64,000 nucleotides of DNA from Aestuariibacter salexigens DSM 15300. GTDB lineage: Bacteria > Pseudomonadota > Gammaproteobacteria > Enterobacterales > Alteromonadaceae. Under the pieces are notes generated by a model. The model worked only from the letters and a program-made list of their open reading frames with translations, was not told where the DNA came from and made no database searches. The translations under genes and the position numbers were made by a program. Positions 9,929-19,655 of the stretch are shown here, piece by piece; position 1 is the stretch's first letter, and every line of letters starts with the position of its first letter. The DNA lies in NCBI RefSeq assembly GCF_000429145.1, contig NZ_AUBH01000005.1:1-64000 (forward strand). The letters are read 5' to 3'.

Positions 9929-11308
9929 ATGAAAATCATTATCGTCGGCGCCGGACAGGTTGGCGGTACGCTGGCCGAAAATCTGGTTGGCGAACAAAAC
10001 GAAATCACAGTTATCGACGCTGATGCTGCTCGGTTGCGGACCCTGCAGGATAGGCTTGATCTGCAGGTAGTCAACGGCGTTGGATCTCACCCTGATGTGC
10101 TGCGCAAGGCCGGTGCCGAAGACGCCGACATGATTATCGCCGTCACCAATAGTGACGAGAGTAATATGATGGCCTGTCAGGTCGCCTACAGTCTGTATAA
10201 AACACCAACCAAAATCGCTCGGGTTCGCTCCGAGCAATACATTATTTATCAAGAACAGCTGTATAAGCATCAGGATATTCCTGTCGATCACCTTATCGCA
10301 CCAGAGCAGCTGGTCACCAATGCGATAAAGCGACTGATTGATTATCCCGGTGCACTGCAGGTTGTGGAGTTTGCTAATGGCAAAGCCAGCCTGGTCGCAG
10401 TAAAAGCCTACTACGGTGGGTTATTGGTCGGCCATGCACTGTCTGCGCTTAAAGAACATATGCCTAACGTCGAAACCCGCGTTGCTGCCATTTATCGACG
10501 CGGAAGACCGATTCGACCACTTGGCACAACGGTGATTGAAGCAGACGACGAAGTGTTCTTTATTGCCGCCACCAAGCATATCCGTGCAGTAATGAGCGAG
10601 CTGCAAAAACTTGAATCCAGCTACAAGCGCATCATGATTGCGGGTGGTGGTCTGATTGGCTACGGACTGGCAAAGCGCCTCGAGCACAACCACAACGTTA
10701 AGCTTATTGAATATTACCCAGAGCGCGCCAAGTGGCTGTCTGCGCACCTGGATAAAACCATTGTATTCAGCGGTGATGCGTCAGATTCCGAACTTCTAAG
10801 TGAAGAAAATGTGGAACAGGTTGACGCCTTTATTGCTGTCACCAATGACGATGAGGCCAACATCATGTCTGCCATGCTGGCCAAGCGTATGGGCGCACAA
10901 AAAGCGATGGTGCTTATCCAACGTAGCGCTTACGTAGATTTGGTCCAGGGTGGTGAGATTGACATCGCCTTCTCTCCACAACAAGCAACCATCTCAGCAT
11001 TGTTAACACATGTTCGGCGTGGTGATATTGTCAATGTTCATTCGTTACGACGAGGTGCGGCGGAAGCAATTGAAGCCATTGCCCATGGCGATGAAAATAC
11101 GTCGAAAGTGGTGGGTAAGCAGATTCGTGATATTAAACTCCCGCCGGGCACAACCATTGGTGCGATTGTCAGAGCCGACAACGTTATTATCGCGCACAGC
11201 GATACGACCATTGAAGCCAATGACCACGTCATCCTGTTTCTGGTCGATAAAAAGTTTATTGGTGACGTAGAGAAACTGTTCCAGCCAAGCGCGTTTTTCT
11301 TCGGTTGA
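9929..11308 (+). CDS. trkA: Trk system potassium uptake regulatory subunit TrkA
   Basis: TrkA is the peripheral nucleotide-binding subunit that gates the TrkH/TrkG potassium channel. The 459-residue protein has the duplicated RCK layout: NAD-binding motifs [13 protein letters not shown] near residue 4 and [14 protein letters not shown] near 235, each followed by a TrkA-C domain. Length matches E. coli TrkA (458). Its partner gene trkH lies directly downstream in the opposite direction with only 19 bases between stop codons, so the two subunits are linked but not in one operon. Confidence 0.97.
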   Translation: MKIIIVGAGQVGGTLAENLVGEQNEITVIDADAARLRTLQDRLDLQVVNGVGSHPDVLRKAGAEDADMIIAVTNSDESNMMACQVAYSLYKTPTKIARVRSEQYIIYQEQLYKHQDIPVDHLIAPEQLVTNAIKRLIDYPGALQVVEFANGKASLVAVKAYYGGLLVGHALSALKEHMPNVETRVAAIYRRGRPIRPLGTTVIEADDEVFFIAATKHIRAVMSELQKLESSYKRIMIAGGGLIGYGLAKRLEHNHNVKLIEYYPERAKWLSAHLDKTIVFSGDASDSELLSEENVEQVDAFIAVTNDDEANIMSAMLAKRMGAQKAMVLIQRSAYVDLVQGGEIDIAFSPQQATISALLTHVRRGDIVNVHSLRRGAAEAIEAIAHGDENTSKVVGKQIRDIKLPPGTTIGAIVRADNVIIAHSDTTIEANDHVILFLVDKKFIGDVEKLFQPSAFFFG

Positions 11309-11327
11309 TTAAGCAGGCCAAGCTTGC

Positions 11328-12779
11328 CTAACTGCGCCAGAATGTTGGAGAGAACAGTACCAACAGTGAGAATACTTCAAGTCGGCCAAATAGCATTGCC
11401 AGCACTAATAACCATTTTCCCGGATCGCTAACATCAGCAAAGGTGCCCGCTACTGCACCAAGGCCGGGACCAAGGTTATTTAGCGTCGCAGCGGTAGCGG
11501 AAAACGCCGTGATGTCATCAAGGCCCGTTGCAATAAGCCCTATCATGATAACAACGAAGACAATAGCGTAAGCCGAGAAAAAGCCCCATACCGCTTCGAC
11601 AACGCGTTCAGGCATAGAGCGATCGGCCAGTTTAACTGAATAAACTGCTTTCGGATGAATCAGACGGTCAATCTCACGTCTGCCTTGCAGGAATAACAGG
11701 AATACACGGATGACTTTTAAGCCACCTCCGGTTGACCCGGCACAGCCCCCAATAAAACTGGCAAAGATCAGTAGGATCGGCAAAAAGGCAGGCCAGTTTG
11801 CAAAATCAGTGGTGGCAAACCCTGCGGTTGTACTGATAGACACCGCTTGAAATAACGCCTGATCAAGCGCCTCTTCGGGACTGTCGTACCAATTAAAGTA
11901 CACCAATACCAAAAAGCATATTGTGACCAGACTGAATTGTATAAAAAAGAATGCTTTTAACTCAGGATCCTGCACATAGGCTTTTAGTGTTCGGCCACTT
12001 ACCGCCGCATAGTGCAACGCAAAATTAAGCGCCGCTATCCACAGAAAGACCACGCAAACAATATTGATCGCAGGACTATTAAAGTGCCCTAGACTGGCGT
12101 CATAGGTCGAAAAGCCGCCAATCGCTATAGTGGAGAAGGCATGACAGATTGCATCAAACCACTCCATACCAGCAAACCAGTATGCGATTGAGCAGGCAAT
12201 AGTCAAAGATAAGTAGATGTACCAAAGATGCTTAGCGGTATCCGCAATTCTTGGCGTCATTTTTGAGTCTTTAACCGGTCCGGGGGTCTCGGCTCGATAG
12301 AGCTGCATCCCTCCAACGCCAAGGATGGGCAAAATAGCGACGGCCAGAACAATGATCCCCATACCACCCAGCCATTGCAGCTGCTGGCGATAAAACTGCA
12401 CCGCGTGCGGCAAGTAATCAATCCCTTCTATGACGGTCGCACCGGTTGTGGTCAGCCCTGAAAACGACTCGAAAAATGCGTCGGTGATGCTCATTTCCGG
12501 CTGGTCGAGCAGCATAAAAGGAAGCGCACCAAAACTGGCCAGCACCGTCCAGAACAGTACAACGATCAGGAAGCCTTCTTTAGCGCGCAAGTCCCGTTTA
12601 TAAAAGCGGTTTGGGTACCAAAATGCCGTACCGGTTATCAGACAAAGCAAAAATGCCAATAAAAAGGGTAACCCGCTGCCATCCTGATAAATAAGAGAGA
12701 CGAATGCAGGCGGGATCATGGTCACGCTGAATAGCGCCACAAGTAATCCCAGTATTCGAATAATCGAACGGTACTGCAT
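11328..12779 (-). CDS. trkH: Trk potassium uptake channel subunit TrkH
   Basis: TrkH is the integral inner-membrane potassium channel of the low-affinity Trk uptake system. The 483-residue sequence shows about ten hydrophobic segments and the repeated selectivity-filter regions, for example SGLTTTGATV, STIAIGGFSTYDAS, STTAGFATTDF and AATLNNLGPGLG. The Ktr/Trk motif GGCAGSTGGGLKVIR is intact. It converges on trkA. In E. coli trkA and trkH are far apart, so this pairing is a local arrangement. The 167 bases upstream to the TetR gene show no regulatory motif that I can name. Confidence 0.96.
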   Translation of the reverse strand: MQYRSIIRILGLLVALFSVTMIPPAFVSLIYQDGSGLPFLLAFLLCLITGTAFWYPNRFYKRDLRAKEGFLIVVLFWTVLASFGALPFMLLDQPEMSITDAFFESFSGLTTTGATVIEGIDYLPHAVQFYRQQLQWLGGMGIIVLAVAILPILGVGGMQLYRAETPGPVKDSKMTPRIADTAKHLWYIYLSLTIACSIAYWFAGMEWFDAICHAFSTIAIGGFSTYDASLGHFNSPAINIVCVVFLWIAALNFALHYAAVSGRTLKAYVQDPELKAFFFIQFSLVTICFLVLVYFNWYDSPEEALDQALFQAVSISTTAGFATTDFANWPAFLPILLIFASFIGGCAGSTGGGLKVIRVFLLFLQGRREIDRLIHPKAVYSVKLADRSMPERVVEAVWGFFSAYAIVFVVIMIGLIATGLDDITAFSATAATLNNLGPGLGAVAGTFADVSDPGKWLLVLAMLFGRLEVFSLLVLFSPTFWRS

Positions 12780-12946
12780 AGTCTTAATTGTCCCTGCCGC
12801 TCAACGCGCACACTCCGATAGTTTCAACATCAACCGCGCACGTGAGGCTGCGGGGGAGCTGGTGGAATAATTCCAGATGGCGTTAATTATTGCCCGACAG
12901 CCGACAAATCTAAAGAGCAAACTGTCAAAAAGCTTTCTGCGTAAAG

Positions 12947-13567
12947 TTAAAACTCTACTACCCCAGCGTTAATGATTGCGCCGAGACAATCAAACTGATC
13001 GGCGATGTTGCCGTGATCCACATCAAGAACACCGTCAATAACCAGCTGCGCGAAACCGTGTGCCATAGACCAGGTAGCGGTAACGATGGCGTCACGGTCC
13101 AGGGCTTTGAAATGTCCACTTTGCAAGCCTGCATCCACCGTTTTTTCGAGTAATTTGTAGGCTTCGGTGTCACAGGTTTGTAGCTCTTGAAGATTAAACT
13201 CGTGCCTTTTCATGCTGTACATTAAACGATAGGTTTCAGGATGTGCACAAGCAAACTCAATGTACGCTCGACCAGCCTGACGAAGCGCTTCGACCGGGTC
13301 ATCATGATACGCTGACATCTTTTGAGCCATATTACTGGCCAGCTTTTCGAAGCCATCACTGGCCACTGCCGACAGCAGACTGACCTTATCCTCAAAGTGA
13401 CGATAAGGTGCCGCCTGAGAAACGCCTAACTGACGAGCTAACCCCCTCAGGCTTAAACGCTCTGCGCCGTTAGTGCGTAACCAACATACCGCACCGTCAA
13501 TCAGCGCCTGGCGCAGATTGCCATGATGGTATGTCGACTTTTCACTAAGCGCATTTTGCAAGGTCAT
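12947..13567 (-). CDS. TetR/AcrR family transcriptional regulator
   Basis: The 206-residue protein has an N-terminal TetR helix-turn-helix (about residues 14-60: YHHGNLRQALIDGAV ... LSLRGLARQLGVSQAAPYRHF) and a helical C-terminal ligand/dimer domain resembling the WHG-type TetR_C_33 domain (GRAYIEFACAHPETYRLMY). Its target is not evident: there is no adjacent efflux pump, and elbB lies upstream on the same strand. Autoregulation through the 87-base gap to elbB is possible, but I see no clear operator palindrome. Confidence 0.9.
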   Translation of the reverse strand: MTLQNALSEKSTYHHGNLRQALIDGAVCWLRTNGAERLSLRGLARQLGVSQAAPYRHFEDKVSLLSAVASDGFEKLASNMAQKMSAYHDDPVEALRQAGRAYIEFACAHPETYRLMYSMKRHEFNLQELQTCDTEAYKLLEKTVDAGLQSGHFKALDRDAIVTATWSMAHGFAQLVIDGVLDVDHGNIADQFDCLGAIINAGVVEF

Positions 13568-13654
13568 TCATTCCCACACGGGCGAGAACTGTGCAATCGT
13601 GCCCTCGCCTTTAGTTGTTTTTATACGCATTTTTTTCTGCCAAAGATAGTAAAT

Positions 13655-14317
13655 TCACCCCTTCAAGGCTTTATCTAAAACAGCGCGAACCAGGTTCTCG
13701 ATACTGGCTGCGGCCTCACTAATATTTTGTGCTGCCATATAAGCTGGTGTACTGAGTACGTTTGCACGCTCATCGAAGACAACTTCATCCACGGCACATG
13801 ACACATGATCACCACCCAGTTGTCGAATAGCCGCGGCAGTATCCTCGTCGTGTCCGATTGTAAGCTGCGTCCCTTTGTCATGAATAAGCGGAATCATTGC
13901 CGGCGCAATGCATGCATAGCCAATCACCTTGCCAACGTCAGCAAACGACCGACAGGCAGCTTTTACGCTTTTATCGATGTCAGCATCCGCTCCCTTTAAA
14001 GCGAAATCGCATAGATTTTTCGCTGCTCCGAAACCGCCGGGTAAGATTAATGCGTCAAACTCATCGGCGTTTAGCTCAGAAAGATCTTTTATGTCACCTC
14101 TGGCAATCCTGGCAGACTCAACGAGCACGTTACGGGTTTCTCCGTCAACCACTTCACCGGTCACGTGATTGACGACGTGCAGCTGTTCAATATCTGGTGC
14201 AAAACACTGATATGTGCCGCCGAATTTCTCGATAAAATAGAGAGTAAGTACTGACTCATGTATTTCAGCGCCATCAAATACGCCACAGCCACTTAATATG
14301 ACAGCAATTTTTTTCAC
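13655..14317 (-). CDS. elbB: ElbB-type DJ-1/PfpI superfamily glyoxalase-like protein
   Basis: ElbB belongs to the DJ-1/PfpI superfamily; the E. coli protein has glyoxalase activity and was first noticed as a modulator of isoprenoid production. The 220-residue sequence has the N terminus VKKIAVILSGCGVFDGAEI, the LPGGFGAAKNLCDFA motif and the nucleophile cysteine in GYACIAPAM. The start is GTG at 14317, chosen because TAAGGAG sits at ideal spacing and the homologous protein begins there; the open frame continues far upstream without support. It is divergent from polA, separated by about 400 bases. Confidence 0.9.
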   Translation of the reverse strand: MKKIAVILSGCGVFDGAEIHESVLTLYFIEKFGGTYQCFAPDIEQLHVVNHVTGEVVDGETRNVLVESARIARGDIKDLSELNADEFDALILPGGFGAAKNLCDFALKGADADIDKSVKAACRSFADVGKVIGYACIAPAMIPLIHDKGTQLTIGHDEDTAAAIRQLGGDHVSCAVDEVVFDERANVLSTPAYMAAQNISEAAASIENLVRAVLDKALKG

Positions 14318-14487
14318 AGATATCTCCTTAGTCCGCGCCAGTATTGGCTTATGCAAATTCGCCAACTTTAAAATGAAAATTGAGTATAAAAAATAGTATG
14401 AAAAGCACTTTGTTTCATCCTCAATTGTGCTAATCTTCCGCTCCTGCATTATTTGATGCGTTACCCCCCAACAAGGACGTGCAAATA

Positions 14488-14550
14488 ATGTTATCCACAA
14501 AAAATAAAAATAAAAATCGAGAGAAAGCAAGCAAGCGTTCTGCGCCGTAA
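14488..14550 (+). CDS. Candidate 20-residue basic leader peptide upstream of polA
   Basis: An ATG with AAGGA ten bases upstream opens a 20-codon frame ending in TAA. The product is lysine- and asparagine-rich (MLSTKNKNKNREKASKRSAP). Codons 2-4 coincide with a perfect DnaA box, so the frame may be accidental. I do not recognise the peptide. It would lie in the polA leader if transcription starts upstream of 14488. Confidence 0.25.
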   Translation: MLSTKNKNKNREKASKRSAP

Positions 14551-14643
14551 TCCTCGTTTTATCTAGCCTCACAACGCTATCTTTGAAAAAAGATGGTGCG
14601 TCTTGTCGTGCTCAACCTGTTTTAATCAACATACTTATCCACA
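14491..14643 (+). promoter_or_regulatory. Two perfect DnaA boxes upstream of polA
   Basis: TTATCCACA occurs at 14491-14499 and again at 14635-14643, in the same orientation and 144 bases apart, in the 398-base elbB/polA intergenic region. Both match the DnaA consensus exactly. The second lies 73 bases before the polA start. DnaA stimulation of polA has been reported in E. coli, so a regulatory role is plausible; DnaA titration is an alternative. The surrounding DNA is A-rich (14499-14530). No strong promoter hexamer pair stands out to me. Confidence 0.7.
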
Positions 14644-14715
14644 GCTTGTAAGCATGGTGAATTCACCCTGAATGTGGCAATCTCCCGATATCTGAAAGTA
14701 ATCTTTGATGTTTCT

Positions 14716-17487
14716 ATGAGTAATATTCCCGATAACCCATTTGTTTTGGTGGATGGTTCTTCTTATTTATTTCGTGCATTTCACGGTTTACCACCACTAA
14801 CAAACTCTAAAGGTCAGGACACCGGGGCTATATATGGTGTGATCAACATGCTGAGAAGCTTGTTGAAGCAATATAATCCGACCCATATCGCCGTCGTATT
14901 TGATGCGAAGGGCAAAACGTTCCGAGACGATATTTATGCTGAATACAAAGCGCATCGTCCGCCTATGCCAGATGAGCTTCGCAGCCAGATAGAGCCGTTG
15001 CATGCCATCATTCGTGCCATGGGGTTGCCTATTATTGTCGAGCCTGGCGTAGAAGCAGACGATGTTATTGGTACACTCGCTCATCAAGCCAGTGCAAAGG
15101 GGATCCATACTCTGATAAGCACTGGTGATAAAGACATGGCGCAGCTGGTCGATGACCACGTCACCTTGATTAATACCATGACCAATACCGTCATGGATAA
15201 AGCCGGGGTGGTTGAGAAATTCGGCATCCCTCCGGAGCTGATTATCGATTACCTGGCGCTTAAAGGCGATAAGGTAGACAACATTCCTGGTGTTCCAGGC
15301 GTTGGCGATAAAAGTGCATTGGGGATGTTAAACGGCATCGGCGGCATTGATGAGATATATAAAAATCTCGACGACATCGCTACGCTGGAATTTAGGGGCG
15401 CTAAAAAAATGGCAGAAAAGATGCGCGAGTATGAAGAACAAGCTCGTCTATCTTATCAGCTGGCCACCATAAAGGTTGATTGTGAACTTGATTACACGCC
15501 AGAAACCCTGTCACCCACTGCGCCGGATAATAGCGAACTGGCAACCTTGTTCAGCGAATATGAGTTTAAGCGCTGGTATGAAGAAGTAACGGGTGATGCG
15601 CTGACTGCCGCAGGCAACAATGAGAAAAAGCCATCAGATACGCCAGCCAATGACGTTGAAACTACATCTCCAGACAGCCGTGAATATTTAACACTTCTCA
15701 ACCAACAAGACTTTGAGCAATGGCTTGCTGATCTGAAAAATGCGGATGTATTTGCCTTTGATACGGAGACCACCAGTATCGATTATATGCAGGCTGAACT
15801 TGTTGGCATGTCGTTTTGCATAGAGCCGGGCAAGGCCGCATACCTACCACTCATGCATGATTACCCGGATGCCCCGGAGCAGTTGAGCAGGGATGATGTA
15901 CTCAAAGCATTGAAGCCGATACTAGAAAGTACCGAAATAAAGAAAGTAGGCCAGCATATTAAATATGATAAAAACGTTCTGGCTCACTATGACATTAATT
16001 TGCAAGGTATTGGTTTTGACACCATGCTGGAATCATATGTGCTTAATAGTACGGCCGGCAGACATGACATGGATAGCCTGGCTGATCGCTATCTGGGACA
16101 CAAAACGATTAAATATGAAGAGGTTGCAGGCAAAGGCGCCAAACAGCTGACCTTTAATCAGATCCCGCTGGACCAAGCCTCTCCTTACGCAGCCGAAGAT
16201 GCTGATATCACGCTCCGCTTGCATCAATATCTTTACCCAAAACTATGTGAATCCGAACAACTACAGTCGGTATTCGCCGACATTGAGATTCCGTTAATCA
16301 ATGTATTGGCTAACATGGAACAGACCGGCGTTCTGATTGACAGTCAACAGCTTGCTCAGCAAAGCCAGCAGCTAGCAGAACGAATCATGCACCTGGAAAA
16401 AGAGGTGCATGGCATGGCGGGGCAAGAATTCAACCTGGGCTCTACCAAACAGTTGCAGGAAGTGTTATTCGACAAAATGTCGCTCCCGGTATTGAAAAAA
16501 ACGCCGAAAGGCGCCCCTTCAACCTCTGAGGAAGTACTGCAGGAACTTGCTTTGGATTATCCGTTGCCAAAGCTGATCATGGAATATCGTGGTCTTACCA
16601 AGCTGAAGAACACTTATACCGACAAGCTGCCGCAGATGATTAATCCGCGCACCGGACGCATTCATACGTCTTATCATCAAGCCGTTGCCGCGACAGGCCG
16701 ACTGTCCTCAACCGATCCGAATTTGCAAAATATCCCCATCAGAACGGAGGAAGGACGACGGGTAAGAAAAGCGTTTATCGCCAAACCAGATTTTTCCATT
16801 GTTGCCGCTGATTACTCGCAAATTGAATTACGGATAATGGCCCATCTATCTAATGATGAGGGGCTGCTATCCGCTTTTTCGGAAGGAAAAGATATTCATA
16901 AGGCAACGGCATCAGAGGTATTTAACGTCGACGTAGATAGCGTCACTGCTGATCAGCGACGCAGCGCCAAAGCGATAAATTTCGGATTAATCTATGGCAT
17001 GTCTGCATTTGGATTGTCACGACAGTTAAATATCCCTCGCGCAGATGCACAACAATACATGGATCTTTATTTTGAGCGTTACCCAGGCGTTGCTGTGTAT
17101 ATGGAAAGTACACGGGAAGGTGCAAAAAAGCAGGGCTATGTCGAAACGGTATTTGGACGCCGTCTTTATTTACCTGACATCAACGCCAGCAATGGCGCTC
17201 GTCGGAAGGCCGCCGAACGTGCCGCCATCAACGCACCAATGCAGGGTACTGCAGCCGACATCATTAAAAAAGCGATGCTGGATGTTCACGATTGGTTAGC
17301 TTCACTTAATAGTGACGATATTCAGATGGTCATGCAGGTACATGATGAATTGGTATTTGAAATTCACAACAGCAAGCTGGGTGAGTACTGTCAGAAAATC
17401 ACTGACATCATGCAGCACGCAGCGACTCTGAAAGTGCCGCTTGTTGTTGAAGCTGGGAGTGGAAAAAACTGGGATGAAGCGCACTAG
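14716..17487 (+). CDS. polA: DNA polymerase I
   Basis: PolA fills gaps and removes RNA primers. The 923-residue protein has all three domains: a 5' nuclease (about 1-290, with [14 protein letters not shown] and [10 protein letters not shown]), a 3'-5' exonuclease (about 320-510, with FAFDTETTS and [11 protein letters not shown], so the metal-binding acidic residues are kept), and the family A polymerase with [25 protein letters not shown] and QVHDELVFE. Proofreading therefore looks intact. I chose ATG at 14716 because the protein then starts [16 protein letters not shown] like its relatives, although a frame opens at 14674 and no strong ribosome site is visible. Spot 42 RNA follows, as in E. 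coli. Confidence 0.96.
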   Translation: MSNIPDNPFVLVDGSSYLFRAFHGLPPLTNSKGQDTGAIYGVINMLRSLLKQYNPTHIAVVFDAKGKTFRDDIYAEYKAHRPPMPDELRSQIEPLHAIIRAMGLPIIVEPGVEADDVIGTLAHQASAKGIHTLISTGDKDMAQLVDDHVTLINTMTNTVMDKAGVVEKFGIPPELIIDYLALKGDKVDNIPGVPGVGDKSALGMLNGIGGIDEIYKNLDDIATLEFRGAKKMAEKMREYEEQARLSYQLATIKVDCELDYTPETLSPTAPDNSELATLFSEYEFKRWYEEVTGDALTAAGNNEKKPSDTPANDVETTSPDSREYLTLLNQQDFEQWLADLKNADVFAFDTETTSIDYMQAELVGMSFCIEPGKAAYLPLMHDYPDAPEQLSRDDVLKALKPILESTEIKKVGQHIKYDKNVLAHYDINLQGIGFDTMLESYVLNSTAGRHDMDSLADRYLGHKTIKYEEVAGKGAKQLTFNQIPLDQASPYAAEDADITLRLHQYLYPKLCESEQLQSVFADIEIPLINVLANMEQTGVLIDSQQLAQQSQQLAERIMHLEKEVHGMAGQEFNLGSTKQLQEVLFDKMSLPVLKKTPKGAPSTSEEVLQELALDYPLPKLIMEYRGLTKLKNTYTDKLPQMINPRTGRIHTSYHQAVAATGRLSSTDPNLQNIPIRTEEGRRVRKAFIAKPDFSIVAADYSQIELRIMAHLSNDEGLLSAFSEGKDIHKATASEVFNVDVDSVTADQRRSAKAINFGLIYGMSAFGLSRQLNIPRADAQQYMDLYFERYPGVAVYMESTREGAKKQGYVETVFGRRLYLPDINASNGARRKAAERAAINAPMQGTAADIIKKAMLDVHDWLASLNSDDIQMVMQVHDELVFEIHNSKLGEYCQKITDIMQHAATLKVPLVVEAGSGKNWDEAH

Positions 17488-17573
17488 TAACACAGTTATT
17501 AAGCGTAACGGACGGTCTGGACGCAGTGCATACGTATTCATCCCGTGTGAGGTCCAATTCACCGATTGATGCG

Positions 17574-17601
17574 TTGCTTTTTCTAAGCGCTTGGCTATGA
17601 T
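17574..17601 (+). promoter_or_regulatory. Sigma70 promoter of Spot 42 RNA
   Basis: TTGCTT (17574-17579), a 16-base spacer and TATGAT (17596-17601) lie seven bases before the predicted first RNA base at 17609. A TGTGA/TCACC pair (17546-17563) upstream recalls a CRP site but has an eight-base instead of six-base spacing. Confidence 0.7.
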
Positions 17602-17608
17602 TCGAAGC

Positions 17609-17685
17609 GTAGGGTACAGAGGTTAGATTTGTTAAAAATCTTGTAAGCCTTTGATTTAGACCCCGGCGTATGCCGGGGTTTTTTT
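17609..17685 (+). ncRNA. spf: Spot 42 small RNA
   Basis: The sequence begins GUAGGGUACAGAGGU, nearly identical to the first fifteen bases of E. coli Spot 42, and lies in the same place: just after polA, on its strand, before engB. A stem AGAUUU/AAAUCU follows, then an unstructured segment, and a perfect terminator (CCCCGGC/GCCGGGG at 17661-17678 with seven T residues). In E. coli Spot 42 uses Hfq to repress genes of secondary carbon metabolism and is itself repressed by cAMP-CRP. At about 77 nucleotides this version is clearly shorter than the 109-nucleotide E. coli RNA. Confidence 0.85.
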
Positions 17686-17764
17686 ATGCCTAAAAAATAT
17701 TTGAATTAGAATGAACTTTGCTGTTATCACAGCGTCTTACTTTATAGTTTGAATGTGTGTTCTC

Positions 17765-18406
17765 TCAGTTCTCAGCCCCATCCTCCGATGGGGTTTCTTT
17801 TATCTGCTCTTGATCAAAAGCGAACCATGAATTGAGCGTCTTTTCCATCTTATCAACGCCCAGACCGTTCAATGATGAAAATGCAATCACCGTTACATCT
17901 CCCTGGAATGCCAGCGCCGCTTCAGATGCCATCATTAACTGAGCTTTACGTTTACCCGATTTCAGTTTGTCTGCTTTGGTTAATGCGACAAGCACCGGCA
18001 GTCCTGCGTCAACAGCCCAGTAAATCAGATCTTGATCCAAATCCTTGAACGGGTGGCGAATATCCATCAGCACTACCAACCCTTTCAAGCACTCTCGTTT
18101 CTGCAGGTATTCTCCCAGAGATGCTTGCCATTTCTTCTTCATGGCAATAGGCACTTTCGCGTAACCATATCCCGGCAGGTCAACGAGACGACGCGATTCA
18201 TCCAAAGAAAAAACATTGATCAGCTGGGTTCGTCCCGGGGTTTTACTTGTTCGCGCCAGATTTTTCTGGCCGGTCAGTCGATTCAACGCACTTGATTTGC
18301 CGGCGTTGGAACGGCCAGCAAAGGCCACTTCAATGCCATCGCTTGTTGCCAAATGCCTGATATCGGGCGCACTTGTTAAAAAAGTGGCTTGTCTATATCG
18401 ACTCAC
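17765..18406 (-). CDS. engB: Ribosome-biogenesis GTP-binding protein EngB/YihA
   Basis: EngB (YsxC/YihA) is an essential TRAFAC GTPase needed for maturation of the 50S subunit. The 213-residue protein has G1 GRSNAGKSS (residues 32-40), the T of G2 in TPGRTQ, G3 DLPGYG and G4 TKADK, and ends with a short acidic tail. It is transcribed leftward toward spf, the same arrangement as in E. coli (polA-spf-engB). A 180-base divergent region separates it from the cytochrome c4 gene. Confidence 0.96.
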   Translation of the reverse strand: MSRYRQATFLTSAPDIRHLATSDGIEVAFAGRSNAGKSSALNRLTGQKNLARTSKTPGRTQLINVFSLDESRRLVDLPGYGYAKVPIAMKKKWQASLGEYLQKRECLKGLVVLMDIRHPFKDLDQDLIYWAVDAGLPVLVALTKADKLKSGKRKAQLMMASEAALAFQGDVTVIAFSSLNGLGVDKMEKTLNSWFAFDQEQIKETPSEDGAEN

Positions 18407-18586
18407 ATGTACTCCTGATGATCAAAATCAGCCTCAGTAAACAATAAAACACAGCAGAATTGCATTTTTAACGTCAATTTGGGTGTAAATGAAAGCGAAA
18501 TGATTTTACTGAAGGTTTAAATGTGTAAAATACCCATCTTAGCATGAAAAAGTCATTAAAGATTCAAACGCTTGAAGAGAGCCATT

Positions 18587-19210
18587 ATGAAAAAAATAGG
18601 TTTGTTGCTCTGTCTCGCCCTCGGGTTTTCAACCACCTCTATCGCACAGGGTGATCCTGAAGCAGGCAAGGCTAAATCAGCTGTTTGTGCAGCTTGTCAT
18701 GGCCCAGATGGTAACAGTGCCATTGAAATGAATCCCAAGCTAGCGGGTCAGCACGAAGGCTACCTCTACAAACAACTTACTGAATTTAAGCTGGCCTCTC
18801 AGACTGGAGGGCAAGAAGGGCGTAATAATGCCGTGATGAATGGTATGGCCGCACCATTGTCTGACCAGGACATGAAAGATCTTGCTGCATACTACAGCAG
18901 CCAGGAAGCAACACCAGGCAGCACGCCCGAGGATGTCGTCGCAGCGGGTGAAGCACTCTATCGAGGCGGAGACCTGGACCGTGGCATTACGGCATGCATA
19001 GCGTGTCACGGACCAACCGGCAACGGCATGGGGCTGGCAGGCTTTCCAGATATCAGCGGACAACACGCAGCTTATACAAAAACACAACTTGAAATGTTCC
19101 GCTCCGGACAACGTAATAATGACCTGAATGGCATGATGCGTGACATTGCCAAGAGACTGACAGACGAAGACATCGAAATACTGTCTCAATATGTCAGCGG
19201 ACTTCACTAG
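18587..19210 (+). CDS. Diheme cytochrome c4
   Basis: This 207-residue periplasmic protein has a signal peptide (residues 1-20, cleaved near SIAQ) and two cytochrome c domains with CXXCH motifs at 34-38 (CAACH) and 137-141 (CIACH). Methionines in MNGMAAPLS and NGMMRDIAKRL are likely axial ligands. Cytochrome c4 passes electrons to cbb3 or other terminal oxidases in gammaproteobacteria. I chose the second methionine as start because GAGAG lies seven bases upstream and the signal peptide then begins MKKIG. A gene of this type divergent from engB is common in this group. Two hairpins follow the stop. Confidence 0.93.
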   Translation: MKKIGLLLCLALGFSTTSIAQGDPEAGKAKSAVCAACHGPDGNSAIEMNPKLAGQHEGYLYKQLTEFKLASQTGGQEGRNNAVMNGMAAPLSDQDMKDLAAYYSSQEATPGSTPEDVVAAGEALYRGGDLDRGITACIACHGPTGNGMGLAGFPDISGQHAAYTKTQLEMFRSGQRNNDLNGMMRDIAKRLTDEDIEILSQYVSGLH

Positions 19211-19224
19211 GCTTGTGCAGTTTT

Positions 19225-19277
19225 GGGGCAAATAAATTGCCCCGCTTACGTGAACAAATGAAAAAAGTTCACTTTTT
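19225..19277 (+). terminator. Probable terminator of cytochrome c4
   Basis: Two hairpins occur in series: GGGGCAA/TTGCCCC (19225-19231 with 19237-19243) without a T run, then GTGAAC/GTTCAC (19250-19255 with 19267-19272) followed by five T residues. The second is the better terminator although its loop of eleven bases is long. Together they insulate the following RNA gene. Confidence 0.5.
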
Positions 19278-19299
19278 CGCACTGTATTTTGTAAAGAAG

Positions 19300-19327
19300 T
19301 TGTAAAAAGTTAATTATCGTGTATGCT
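19300..19327 (+). promoter_or_regulatory. Promoter of the CsrB/CsrC-type RNA
   Basis: TTGTAA (19300-19305), a 16-base spacer and TATGCT (19322-19327) predict a start near 19334. The TGTAA repeats just upstream (19290-19305) resemble a half site of the GacA/UvrY consensus, but no full palindrome is present. Confidence 0.5.
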
Positions 19328-19333
19328 TTTGCA

Positions 19334-19603
19334 GCAAATAATAAGGACAGTCTTTAAAACGACGTCGGCTAGGAAGCAATAAACGACAGACGCTGGACAA
19401 TCCAAGCTTCTTGGGAAAACAGATTGGACGATAAAATAAAGTGTCAGGACGACCTAAAACAATAAATTGCGGGCTCTGCGAAAAATAATAAAAAGAAGAG
19501 TTACGTTCACGGAAGAAAGACAACACAAGGTGTGTATGTAACGGGAGAAGTGTCATTTGGCACTCAATATACGAGAGGTGACAGCTATGCTGTCGCCTTT
19601 TTT
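19334..19603 (+). ncRNA. CsrB/CsrC-family small RNA (CsrA sponge)
   Basis: This gene-free stretch between engB/cytochrome c4 and yihI occupies the position of csrC in E. coli (engB-csrC-yihI). It contains eight GGA trinucleotides, in contexts such as AAGGAC, AGGAAG, CAGGACG, CGGAAG and GGGAGA, and ends in a strong terminator (stem 19577-19585 with 19589-19597, then six T residues) that closely resembles the E. coli CsrC terminator stem. It has its own promoter, and its length of about 270 nucleotides fits the family. RNAs of this family sequester the translational regulator CsrA, which binds GGA in loops. Not every GGA here is in an obvious loop, so the assignment rests on synteny, GGA density and the terminator together. 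Confidence 0.72.
19577..19603 (+). terminator. Terminator of the CsrC-like RNA
   Basis: GGTGACAGC (19577-19585) pairs with GCTGTCGCC (19589-19597), with one G-U pair and a three-base loop, and is followed by six T residues. No coding sequence ends nearby, which is itself evidence of an RNA gene. Confidence 0.88.
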
Positions 19604-19655
19604 CTTGCCTGTTAGGTATCTATACCACTTCCAAACAATCTAAACATGTAAGCTT

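Noticed and set aside
12035-12043. CTATCCACA in trkH as a DnaA box
   Set aside because: It is a single imperfect match within a coding region with no second box near it.
17546-17563. CRP site upstream of Spot 42
   Set aside because: TGTGA and TCACC are present but separated by eight instead of six bases, which does not fit CRP.
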